DNA from: Neomegalonema sp.
Lineage (GTDB): Bacteria > Pseudomonadota > Alphaproteobacteria > Rhodobacterales > Rhodobacteraceae
Assembly: GCA_022760435.1 (NCBI GenBank)
Contig: JALEFY010000037.1
Span: 124,001 to 188,000, forward strand
Direction of reading: 5' to 3'
Length of the DNA stretch: 64,000 nucleotides
Positions 1 through 7,099 of the stretch are shown piece by piece (the first letter of the stretch is position 1; each line of letters begins with the position of its first letter). Both the position numbers and the translations under genes were made by a program. The notes under the pieces were generated by a model. It was given only the letters and a program-made list of their open reading frames with translations. It made no database searches and had not been told where the DNA came from.

Positions 1-2
1 AG

Positions 3-143
3 CCGCGCTTTCAGGAGATCTTTGTGGAGGCGATGGCATTGCCCAACAAGCGCGACCCCTTCCCGAAGCTCGCCGAGATCGTGAGCCTGCCAAAAATCGA
101 GACCAAGGACCAGACCGGCCGACGCCGCGCCAGACGGCGCTAG
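3..143 (+). CDS. C-terminal 46 residues of an unidentified protein (5' end outside window)
   Basis: An open frame enters from the left edge and ends at a TAG at 141-143. The visible tail contains EIFVEAMALPNKRDPFPKLA and ends in a very basic stretch rich in arginine. I do not recognise the family. The regular coding pattern of this frame and the stop before a non-coding stretch support a real gene end. It converges on dksA across about 250 bp of non-coding DNA. Confidence 0.5.
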   Translation, partial: PRFQEIFVEAMALPNKRDPFPKLAEIVSLPKIETKDQTGRRRARRR

Positions 144-396
144 GTCATGAACCCACAAATGTCGCGGCGTCAGCGCAGCAGAGCCGGTTCTGGGCTACGA
201 ACCGGGAGCCACCTTTAGGGGCTCGCCGGCTGCGTCATCGCCGCTTGACGGTGGGTCACACCGACTACACGCCGACTTCGGGCCGGGCAAGCCCCTGACG
301 GTGGCTGACAACAGCGACATTTATTGGTTCATGCGTGAGCTCATGCCCCGCGCGACAGCCGGGGCACGACCATATCGAGCGCAGGGCTGGCTCGGA
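144..396. other. Convergent intergenic region with several GC-rich inverted repeats
   Basis: No credible gene is visible here. Several short inverted repeats lie in succession around 205-300, for example GAGCC/GGCTC, CGGTG/CACCG and GGGC/GCCC. They could be a structured RNA, a gene-end hairpin array or the remnant end of an inserted element. No clear poly-T tract follows them. The assignment stays open. Confidence 0.35.
344..366 (-). terminator. Candidate hairpin terminator after dksA
   Basis: A 7-bp perfect stem (TGCCCCG paired with CGGGGCA, 9-nt loop) lies about 30 bp beyond the dksA stop codon. No strong T-run follows on the minus strand, so this is a hairpin of terminator position rather than a textbook intrinsic terminator. 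Confidence 0.4.
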
Positions 397-819
397 TCAA
401 TCGTCGCGATGGACCTTCTCGGCGCGCTCATGCATTTCCTGCGCTTCGATGGACAGGGTCGCGATCGGGCGGGCATCGAGGCGGCGCACATTGATCGGAT
501 TGCCGGTCTCCTCGCAATAGCCGTAAGTCCCGTCATCAATCCGGCGCAGCGCCGCATCGATCTTGCCGATCAGCTTGCGCTGGCGATCGCGGGTACGCAG
601 CTCAAGCCTGCGATCGCTTTCCTCGGAAGCCCTATCCGCCAGATCCGGCGTGTTCAGCGTCGCTTCCTGTAGCGTCGCCACGGTTTCCTCTGCTTCATCG
701 AGCAAGGATTGCTTCCAGTCCTTGAGCTTTTGCCGGAAATATTCCTGCTGAAGCGGGTTCATGAAGTCTTCATCGTCGTTGGGACGATAACCTTCTGGAA
801 GAACGATGGTTTTGCTCAC
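397..819 (-). CDS. dksA: DksA, RNA polymerase-binding transcription factor (single-cysteine type)
   Basis: A 140-residue DksA/TraR-family protein that binds the RNA polymerase secondary channel and works with ppGpp in the stringent response. The GTG at 819 is chosen because GGAG lies 7-8 bases upstream and the protein then has the family length. The coiled-coil tip carries the D-x-x-D-x-A pattern (D59, D62, A64). The C-terminal zinc-finger site keeps only the first cysteine: the four ligand positions read C102, T105, S123 and A126 with exact CX2CX17CX2C spacing. This resembles the reduced-cysteine DksA forms known in alphaproteobacteria, so zinc is probably not needed for folding. It is transcribed away from the MoxR-type gene. 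Confidence 0.93.
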   Translation of the reverse strand: MSKTIVLPEGYRPNDDEDFMNPLQQEYFRQKLKDWKQSLLDEAEETVATLQEATLNTPDLADRASEESDRRLELRTRDRQRKLIGKIDAALRRIDDGTYGYCEETGNPINVRRLDARPIATLSIEAQEMHERAEKVHRDD

Positions 820-1082
820 GACACTTCTCCCAATCTCCTGTGGCGCCGCGCCTGCGACGCGGTGGATGCATCCGATCCCGGGCCATTCTCTGCGGCCTTT
901 ATGCGCCCGCTCTCTACTGCAATTTGTTTGCCATGTCACGCGAGCTCAACGCCGCCGATCATCACGATCGAGCGCCGCGCGCTTGCGTGCCATGCCGCAG
1001 CGCACTACCGTCTGCCTGAAGACGGATGCGGTGCGGAGCATCGCGGATAGCCAGAACGCATGGAATGCACGGAGCGGGCCAA

Positions 1083-1946
1083 ATGACGGAACAATTGGGG
1101 CAAAAGGGACGGTTTTCAGGGACTGACGCCTATGTCGCGACGCAGGACCTGCTGGTCGCCGTGAATGCCGCCATCACCTTGCAGCGCCCGCTTCTGGTCA
1201 AGGGTGAGCCGGGCACGGGCAAGACCGAACTGGCAAAACAGGTCGCCGCGAGCCTCGGCGCCCCGCTGCTCGAATGGCATATCAAATCGACCACCAAGGC
1301 TCAGCAGGGCCTTTATGAATATGACGCGGTGAGCCGCTTGCGTGACAGCCAGCTCGGCGATCCGCGCGTGCAGGACGTGAAGAATTACATCAAACCCGGC
1401 AAGCTCTGGGAAGCCTTCGCCGCCCCCTCGCGCGTCGTCCTGCTGATCGACGAGATCGACAAGGCCGATATCGAGTTTCCGAACGATCTGCTGCAAGAGC
1501 TCGATCGCATGGAATTCTTTGTCTATGAGACCGGCGAGACCATCAAGGCGATCAACCGGCCCGTGGTCATCATCACCTCGAATAACGAGAAGGAACTGCC
1601 CGACGCGTTCTTGCGCCGCTGCTTCTTCCATTACATCCAGTTCCCCGACATGGTGACGCTGCAAAAGATCGTCGAGGTCCACCACCCGGACGTCAAACAA
1701 GAGCTGCTGCGCGCCGCCCTCACCCAATTCTACGAGGTGCGCGAGACCCCGGGGCTGAAGAAAAAGCCCTCGACCTCCGAAGTCATTGACTGGATCAAGC
1801 TGCTTGTCGCCGATGAGATTGACCCCAAGGTGCTGCGCGAGAAAGACCCGCGCAAGGCGATCCCGCCCCTGCACGGGGCCTTGCTCAAGAATGAGCAGGA
1901 TGTGCATCTGTTCGAGCGGCTGGCCTTCACGCCGCGACAGCGTTAG
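1083..1946 (+). CDS. MoxR-family AAA+ ATPase
   Basis: A 287-residue AAA+ ATPase of the MoxR/CoxD group. It has a Walker A motif GEPGTGKT near residue 36, a Walker B motif VVLLIDEID near residue 120 and a sensor-1 region IITSNNEKELPDAF. MoxR ATPases act with von Willebrand factor A proteins to remodel or mature enzymes and membrane complexes. A matching CoxE-like VWA gene lies 2 kb downstream on the other strand. The ATG at 1083 has GGAG 8 bases upstream; an in-frame ATG at 1065 has no such site. The client complex cannot be inferred from this neighbourhood. Confidence 0.88.
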   Translation: MTEQLGQKGRFSGTDAYVATQDLLVAVNAAITLQRPLLVKGEPGTGKTELAKQVAASLGAPLLEWHIKSTTKAQQGLYEYDAVSRLRDSQLGDPRVQDVKNYIKPGKLWEAFAAPSRVVLLIDEIDKADIEFPNDLLQELDRMEFFVYETGETIKAINRPVVIITSNNEKELPDAFLRRCFFHYIQFPDMVTLQKIVEVHHPDVKQELLRAALTQFYEVRETPGLKKKPSTSEVIDWIKLLVADEIDPKVLREKDPRKAIPPLHGALLKNEQDVHLFERLAFTPRQR

Positions 1947-2000
1947 AATACGTCCATGAGGCGCCGGGCATTTCCCGGCGCGCCCCGACGGAGCTCTGCC

Positions 2001-2459
2001 ATGCCTGCAACGGGCCAGATCAGCATCGCGCCGCTAACCCCGGACGATCGGGGGAGCTGGCAGCGGCTATGGTCGGGGTATCTCGCGTTCTACGGCGCCA
2101 CCCTGCCCGGCAGCGTGTTCGAGGTGACCTGGACCCGGCTGCTCAGCGGCGGCGCGGGCGAGTTTCGCGGGCTGATCGCGCGCAACGAAGCAGGCGAGGC
2201 CGTGGGCATCGCGCATTTTCTGCGGCATCGCCATTGTTGGCATGAGGCCGATACCATCTATCTACAGGATCTGTTTGTCGACGAGCAGGCGCGCGGCCAA
2301 GGGGTGGCTCGGGCGCTGATCGCACAGATTTACGCCATCGCCGATGAAAGCGGTGCGGCGAATGTCTATTGGCTGACGCAAGAGAGTAACGCCGCGGCGC
2401 GCCGACTTTATGATCAGGTCGGCGTGAAAACCGAGTTCATCAAATATGCGCGGCACTGA
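2001..2459 (+). CDS. GNAT-family N-acetyltransferase
   Basis: A 152-residue Gcn5-related acetyltransferase. The acetyl-CoA binding segment is visible as LQDLFVDEQARGQGVARALI around residues 89-108, and a typical C-terminal region with NAAARRLYDQVG follows. The ATG at 2001 is preceded by GGAG at 7 bases; an upstream ATG at 1956 would add an arginine-rich, poorly conserved extension. It follows the MoxR gene by about 50 bp and probably shares its transcript. The substrate is unknown. Confidence 0.85.
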   Translation: MPATGQISIAPLTPDDRGSWQRLWSGYLAFYGATLPGSVFEVTWTRLLSGGAGEFRGLIARNEAGEAVGIAHFLRHRHCWHEADTIYLQDLFVDEQARGQGVARALIAQIYAIADESGAANVYWLTQESNAAARRLYDQVGVKTEFIKYARH

Positions 2460-2474
2460 TTTGGGGGGATCGAC

Positions 2475-3017
2475 ATGAGCAATGATGACCCGGATTTCCG
2501 CTCATCCGCCGGGACAACCCTGGGCGGCACCTGGAGCGGCGTGTTCGACTACCCGCCCGGCTATGGCGATCCGGTCCCCTTCACGGCGGTGCTGATCGAT
2601 ATCACCGGGGCGTTATCCGGGATGATCACCGAGCCCAACACCTTGCCCGAGGCTTACGGGCCTGAGCTCAGCGCCTATATTTCCGGGCGGTACGAAGAGA
2701 GCGCGGTCAGCTTCATCAAGAGCTATGAAAGCAGCGCCCGGGTTGCCCACAAGATCCGCTATGAGGGCGTGCTCAACGCCCAGCGCACGCGCATTGAGGG
2801 GCAGTGGACCACGATCGAGGCGGGTGGCGGCTGGTCGGGCCCTTTCATCATGGATCGCGATGATGCCGAGCCGCGCAAAATGCAGATCGATACGGAATTT
2901 TCGATCAGCGATGATGAATTCCTGCTCTCGTTTCTGGATCCCGATCACCCCAACCGGCGTGGTCATGGCCGGAGGGGGATCATCCAGCCCGGGTGGCCAG
3001 TGCGGGAAAGAAAGTAA
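2475..3017 (+). CDS. Conserved-looking hypothetical protein, 180 residues
   Basis: I do not recognise this protein. It starts 15 bp after the GNAT stop with a strong GGGGGG ribosome-binding site, so it is probably cotranscribed. The sequence is soluble and acidic, begins TTLGGTWSGVFDYP and has a repeated W-S-G motif (TWSGVF, GWSGPF). The glycine/tryptophan-rich spacing suggests a small beta-barrel or lipocalin-like fold, which is inference only. The C-terminal 25 residues become strongly basic. Confidence 0.7.
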   Translation: MSNDDPDFRSSAGTTLGGTWSGVFDYPPGYGDPVPFTAVLIDITGALSGMITEPNTLPEAYGPELSAYISGRYEESAVSFIKSYESSARVAHKIRYEGVLNAQRTRIEGQWTTIEAGGGWSGPFIMDRDDAEPRKMQIDTEFSISDDEFLLSFLDPDHPNRRGHGRRGIIQPGWPVRERK

Positions 3018-3124
3018 GAGGGGAGCCGTCGGGCAGTAAAATTCTCGGGCCTTTCCCCATTGTCATTCACGCCGCGCATGGGCATGTGAGCGGAGCGTAA
3101 CCGTCCACGAGAAGGGAAAAGACC

Positions 3125-3814
3125 ATGGCCATCGATGCCAAGAAACTGCTGCAGGACATGCTCGCCGAGGGCAAGGAGCTGCTCGACAAGGGCAAAGGTT
3201 ATGTCGATCAAGGCACCGATTACGCCGCCGACAAGCTCGGTGCGCCGGAAGGCTCGCAGAACCGCAATCTCTACAAGAACCTCGCGGGCGGCGCCGCTGC
3301 GGCAGGGGCTCTGGCCGTGCTGCTCGGCACGCGCTCGGGCGGCAATCTGCTCAAGCTCGGTGCCTTGGTCGGCATCGGCTCGCTCGCTTACAAAGCCTAT
3401 CAAAAACAAAGCGGTGGCGCGGAAGATGATGCAACCCTGATCGAGGCGGCAAGCGACGAAGAGGCCGACCGCCGGGCCCGGACCTTGCTGCGGGCGATGA
3501 TCTTCGCAGCCCGTGCCGATGGCCGGATTTCTCAGGAAGAGCGGGCGATGATCGAAGAGAAAATCGCGATCCTCGGCGATGATGCCAAGTCCTTCTTCCT
3601 TGAGGAAATGATGCGCGACATGGATCTGGCGGCCTTGGCGGCAGAGGCGCAGAACCCGCAGGAAGCGCGCGAGATCTACGCCATGTCCGCCCTGGTTTGC
3701 GGCCCCGATGATCCGGCGGAGCGGGCGCATCTCAACGGCCTCGCCGCCGCCTTGCAACTGGATGCAGCACTCGCGACCGAGATCGAGGCGGAGGCGCGCG
3801 CAGCGCAAATCTGA
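3125..3814 (+). CDS. DUF533 / TerB-like membrane protein (YebE type)
   Basis: A 229-residue protein with a lysine-rich helical N-terminus, a glycine/alanine-rich hydrophobic segment (about residues 57-90, with AGALAVLLGTRSGG) and a C-terminal helical domain (about 115-225) carrying FAARADGRISQEE, the hallmark of TerB-like and DUF533 proteins. The family is inner-membrane associated and of unknown biochemical function. The start has AGAAGGGAAAAG just upstream. The stop codon lies inside the first copy of a 19-bp tandem duplication. It converges on the VWA gene. Confidence 0.85.
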   Translation: MAIDAKKLLQDMLAEGKELLDKGKGYVDQGTDYAADKLGAPEGSQNRNLYKNLAGGAAAAGALAVLLGTRSGGNLLKLGALVGIGSLAYKAYQKQSGGAEDDATLIEAASDEEADRRARTLLRAMIFAARADGRISQEERAMIEEKIAILGDDAKSFFLEEMMRDMDLAALAAEAQNPQEAREIYAMSALVCGPDDPAERAHLNGLAAALQLDAALATEIEAEARAAQI

Positions 3815-3843
3815 TCCAGCCCGGCAAATCTGATCCAGCCCGG
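3806..3843. repeat. Perfect 19-bp tandem duplication across a stop codon
   Basis: The unit CAAATCTGATCCAGCCCGG occurs twice head to tail (3806-3824 and 3825-3843) without a mismatch. The first copy carries the TGA stop of the DUF533 gene, so the duplication leaves the protein unchanged. Confidence 0.95.
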
Positions 3844-3871
3844 CCAGGCGCTCAGCGCGCCCGCACAGATC

Positions 3872-3897
3872 GATGGGAGCGCTCCTGCGCCCCCATC
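3872..3897. terminator. Strong hairpin between convergent genes
   Basis: An 11-position stem with 10 pairs (GATGGGAGCGC with GCGCCCCCATC) closes a 4-nt loop TCCT. It sits between the convergent DUF533 and VWA genes and could terminate both. The right-hand side is pyrimidine-rich (CTTCTCCCC) rather than a clean T-run. Confidence 0.55.
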
Positions 3898-3942
3898 AGC
3901 GCCCCGCTTCTCCCCGCCGCTTCTTTCCCCGCCGCTTTCTGG

Positions 3943-5127
3943 CTAACCGGTCAGCTCGCGCATCGCGTCTTCGAGCCCGGCAAGGGTGAGCGGAAACATC
4001 CGACCCTCCATCATCTCATGGACCATACCGATGCTCTGGGTATAGGCCCAAAGATGCTCCGGCACTGGATTGAGCCAGACCGCTTGCGGCCAGTGATCGA
4101 GCAAGCGGCGCATCCAGACCCGCCCCGGCTCCTCATTCCAATGTTCCACCGCGCCGCCGGGATAGAGGATCTCATAAGGGCTCATCGAGGCATCGCCGAC
4201 CAGCACCAGCTTGTAATCGGGCCCATAGGTATTGAGCACATCCCATGTCGGCGTCTGCTCTGCCCATCGGCGGCGATTATCGGTCCACACGCCCTCATAT
4301 AGGCAGTTATGGAAGTAGAAATGCTGGAAATGCTTGAACTCGGACTTGGCGGCGGAGAAAAGCTCCTCGGCGATGCGGATATGGTCATCCATCGAGCCGC
4401 CGATATCCATAAACAGCAGCACCTTCACCGCGTTGCGCCGTTCGGGCCGCATCTTCACATCGATATATCCGGCTTCGGCACTGGCGCGAATAGTGCCGGG
4501 CAGGTCGAATTCCTCATGCGCGCCCTGCCGGACCCAGCGCCGTAACCGCTTGAGCGCGACCTTTATATTGCGGGTGCCCAGCTCGACACTGTCATCGAGA
4601 TTGCGAAATTCGCGCTTGTCCCAAACCTTGACCGCGCGGCGATGGCGCGAGCCGTCCTGGCCGATGCGCACCCCTTCGGGATTGTAGCCATAGGCGCCGA
4701 ATGGCGAGGTGCCAGCGGTGCCGATCCATTTATTGCCGCCCTGATGGCGCCCCTTCTGTTCCTCAAGGCGCTGGCGCAGCGTCTCCATCAGCTTGTCAAA
4801 GCCCCCCAATGCCTCGACCTGCGCCTTTTCCTCCTCGGTCAGATATTTCTCGGCCATCCTGCGCAGCCATTCATCCGGGATCTCGGCCTGCGCCACCTCG
4901 TCGATCCCCGCAACCGCGTCCAGCCCCTGAAAGACATGAGCGAAGGTGACATCGAATTTGTCGAAATGGCGCTCATCCTTGACCAGCGCAGCGCGGGAGA
5001 GAAAGTAAAAGCCCTCGACATCATAGGTGGTCAGATCGGCCTTCACCGCCTCGATCAAGGTGAGATATTCGCGCAAGGACACCGGGACCTTCGCTTCTCG
5101 CAGAGCGAAGAATAGATTGGCAAACAT
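3943..5127 (-). CDS. CoxE-like VWA domain protein
   Basis: A 394-residue von Willebrand factor A protein of the CoxE group, the usual partner of MoxR/CoxD AAA ATPases. The N-terminal 150 residues are helical. The VWA domain begins near residue 230 with VLLFMDIGGSMDDH. The metal-site motif reads D241-I-G243-G-S245, that is D-x-G-x-S instead of the classical D-x-S-x-S. The ATG at 5127 is chosen for its AAAGGA site at 7 bases; longer in-frame starts overlap the upstream lipoprotein gene. It follows that gene by 28 bp. Likely role: with the ATPase at 1083-1946, maturation or remodelling of an unidentified complex. Confidence 0.87.
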   Translation of the reverse strand: MFANLFFALREAKVPVSLREYLTLIEAVKADLTTYDVEGFYFLSRAALVKDERHFDKFDVTFAHVFQGLDAVAGIDEVAQAEIPDEWLRRMAEKYLTEEEKAQVEALGGFDKLMETLRQRLEEQKGRHQGGNKWIGTAGTSPFGAYGYNPEGVRIGQDGSRHRRAVKVWDKREFRNLDDSVELGTRNIKVALKRLRRWVRQGAHEEFDLPGTIRASAEAGYIDVKMRPERRNAVKVLLFMDIGGSMDDHIRIAEELFSAAKSEFKHFQHFYFHNCLYEGVWTDNRRRWAEQTPTWDVLNTYGPDYKLVLVGDASMSPYEILYPGGAVEHWNEEPGRVWMRRLLDHWPQAVWLNPVPEHLWAYTQSIGMVHEMMEGRMFPLTLAGLEDAMRELTG

Positions 5128-5155
5128 CCATCGGTCCTTTCGCCGAACGGTCAGG

Positions 5156-6580
5156 TCAGTCCAGTTTACGCAGCACATCGCGCATGTTGTCGGCAGCGCG
5201 GCTGTCATCGCCATAAGCATAGCGTGACCAGTTCAGGCAATCGCGCACCGCCGGTCTTGCGGCTTTAGCGCCGTCCAGCTTGAAGGTGGCATAGGAGATG
5301 CTACAGCGCAAATTGGCGACGAGATCGTCATGCTCGTACAGCTCAAGCGTGCTCACGGCCCGGCGCGCCGCGCCCAGGAACAACCGATACTGCTCGCGCT
5401 CATACAAGGAAAATGCATAGGCGGTTTCGAGCAATGCCCGGCGCAACTCGTCCTTGGGCGTCTCGCTCTTGAGCCTGTCAAGCAGGTGGCGATAGGCCTC
5501 TGGCTTGAGCCCGTCTTCCTCGGCACGATGGTTTTGCAGCGAGTAATCAAGATAGGGGCGGCGATAATCATTCACCGGCAGCACCTTGGCGCGGCGCACG
5601 CTCTCCTCAAGGGCAATGCGGCGATCATCATTGCTCAGTTCCAGGTCAATGATCGCGCGCCAGAAGGCTTCAAGATCCGGGGCTGGCATCAGCGAGGATG
5701 CGCCCGGAGCCTCGCCCGCCGGGTTGATCTCGGCGAGGATCTCCCGCGCGATCGGCTCGGCCTGCTCGCGGCTCATCCCCGGCTTGATCCGCGGATCATA
5801 GAGCGCCTTGAGCATCAGCAGATCGAATTTGGTCGGACGCAAATGCGAGTTTTCGTCGTTGAAGATCGAATCGGGCAGCCGGAACAAATCGTTCAGCGGC
5901 CCCATCCCCTGCAAGATCTCCTCATAGAAGCAGGTGCGCACGTCATGCGGCGGCAGATCGAGCGGGATGTAGATGCTGATATTGGCGGGCGGGGACACCT
6001 TGCCAAACCCCGATTGGCGCTTGCGATCGGCCAGATGCGTGATCGCGGCGGTGCTGTCATTGAAAAAGCACATCGCCTCCGGCGCGTAATCTTCATAGGG
6101 GCCGCGCGGCTCGAATCGCAGCCGGATCCTTGACGCGGGCTTCACCGGGCTTGGCTCGAGATAGATCTCGACTCCGGTCTGATGACGCAAATTGGCCAGC
6201 ATCGCTTGCAGATGCGCCCGATACGGCTCGAACCCCGGATTGTTAAAGCCGACCTCGATCGGCGTTTCGAGCTTGTTGACGCCGGGCAGCGCCTCGCCAT
6301 GTTCGGTCATGGTGGTGAGATCGATCAGATCGCGCGCCAGCGAGGCATTGGCCCGGTGAACAGGACCGGCGGTCATCGGCGCATGGGTGATCGCGCCGAT
6401 CGGGCGCGGCCCCAGGGCGTAAGGCGTGGCGCGCGGAGGGGTCATGCTCGCACAGGCCGAGACGCCGCCAAGCGCCAGCATCCCGGCGACAAGGCGCATC
6501 CCCTTGAGAGTTTTGAGCAATGTCGGCACTGCCATGCTCTTTGCTGACCGCGCCCCCAAAACCGTCTTACGTGATCCCAT
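5156..6580 (-). CDS. DUF2927 lipoprotein
   Basis: A predicted lipoprotein of up to 474 residues. The lipobox is VSAC with the acylated cysteine at about residue 44; internal starts at residue 16 or 28 would give a signal peptide of more normal length, but only the first ATG has a good site (GGAGAAGGGTGA). The middle region has the DUF2927 signature, including CFYEEILQGMGPLND and SIFNDE, followed by LLMLKALYDPRIKPGM. The C-terminal 150 residues are helical and TPR-like. The function is unknown. It lies between a small membrane protein gene and the VWA gene and is probably cotranscribed with the latter. Confidence 0.8.
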   Translation of the reverse strand: MGSRKTVLGARSAKSMAVPTLLKTLKGMRLVAGMLALGGVSACASMTPPRATPYALGPRPIGAITHAPMTAGPVHRANASLARDLIDLTTMTEHGEALPGVNKLETPIEVGFNNPGFEPYRAHLQAMLANLRHQTGVEIYLEPSPVKPASRIRLRFEPRGPYEDYAPEAMCFFNDSTAAITHLADRKRQSGFGKVSPPANISIYIPLDLPPHDVRTCFYEEILQGMGPLNDLFRLPDSIFNDENSHLRPTKFDLLMLKALYDPRIKPGMSREQAEPIAREILAEINPAGEAPGASSLMPAPDLEAFWRAIIDLELSNDDRRIALEESVRRAKVLPVNDYRRPYLDYSLQNHRAEEDGLKPEAYRHLLDRLKSETPKDELRRALLETAYAFSLYEREQYRLFLGAARRAVSTLELYEHDDLVANLRCSISYATFKLDGAKAARPAVRDCLNWSRYAYGDDSRAADNMRDVLRKLD

Positions 6581-6633
6581 TCACCCTTCTCCCTCCCTCA
6601 CGTTGAGGCTCGATCGACAGGTCAGCCACCCAA

Positions 6634-6687
6634 ACTTGTTATCCACCCAAAACTCGTTAGCCACCCATGACTCGTTAGCCACCCATG
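6634..6687. repeat. 18-bp tandem repeat, three units
   Basis: Two perfect copies of ACTCGTTAGCCACCCATG (6652-6669, 6670-6687) follow one diverged copy (6634-6651), and a partial unit lies at 6621-6633. The array covers the 3' end and the downstream spacer of the small membrane protein gene. Confidence 0.93.
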
Positions 6688-6872
6688 ACTTGCCGATTGG
6701 TCGGAACAAAACCCAGGATTGCAGCAATCTGGAAACCAACAAAGGCAAAAAGAGTGATCGCGATGGCAAAAATCGTGGCGTAATGCAGCGCATGCCCCCA
6801 GCTACGACCTTTGAGCTTGTTGTAGATAAGCGCAGCAATAAACAGCCCGCCGGCCAGGATCAGCAGGGTCAT
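6675..6872 (-). CDS. Small two-helix membrane protein
   Basis: A 65-residue protein made almost wholly of two hydrophobic segments (about residues 2-17 and 31-55) joined by a short basic linker (YNKLKGRSWG). The start at 6872 has AGGAAGAGAG upstream. Codon position and the clear ribosome-binding site favour a real gene over the overlapping 85-residue frame. No family is recognised with confidence. It may form a transcript with the DUF2927 lipoprotein and VWA genes. Its 3' end runs into an 18-bp repeat array, so the last residues may vary between strains. Confidence 0.6.
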   Translation of the reverse strand: MTLLILAGGLFIAALIYNKLKGRSWGHALHYATIFAIAITLFAFVGFQIAAILGFVPTNRQVMGG

Positions 6873-7099
6873 AATCTCTCTTCCTCGGCATCTCTTTGGA
6901 TTTGCGGGTAATGATAGCGATCAATTGAGGCGTCGACCAGCCCGCTCGGCACTCAGGCGCGCGCAAATGCTGATCAATTGCGCATCACGCCCTTGTGCTG
7001 CCCTCTATCGGGGTGAGGCTGGCAAAAGGGGCAATCGCTGGACCGATGCCCAAGCCCGCCCCATATCTCGTTGACCGAAGGTTGCGAAAGGCTCTGCCG

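Noticed and set aside
301-672. A 123-residue plus-strand frame opposite dksA
   Set aside because: It is antisense to a well-supported dksA, has no ribosome-binding site and its composition is that of a shadow frame.
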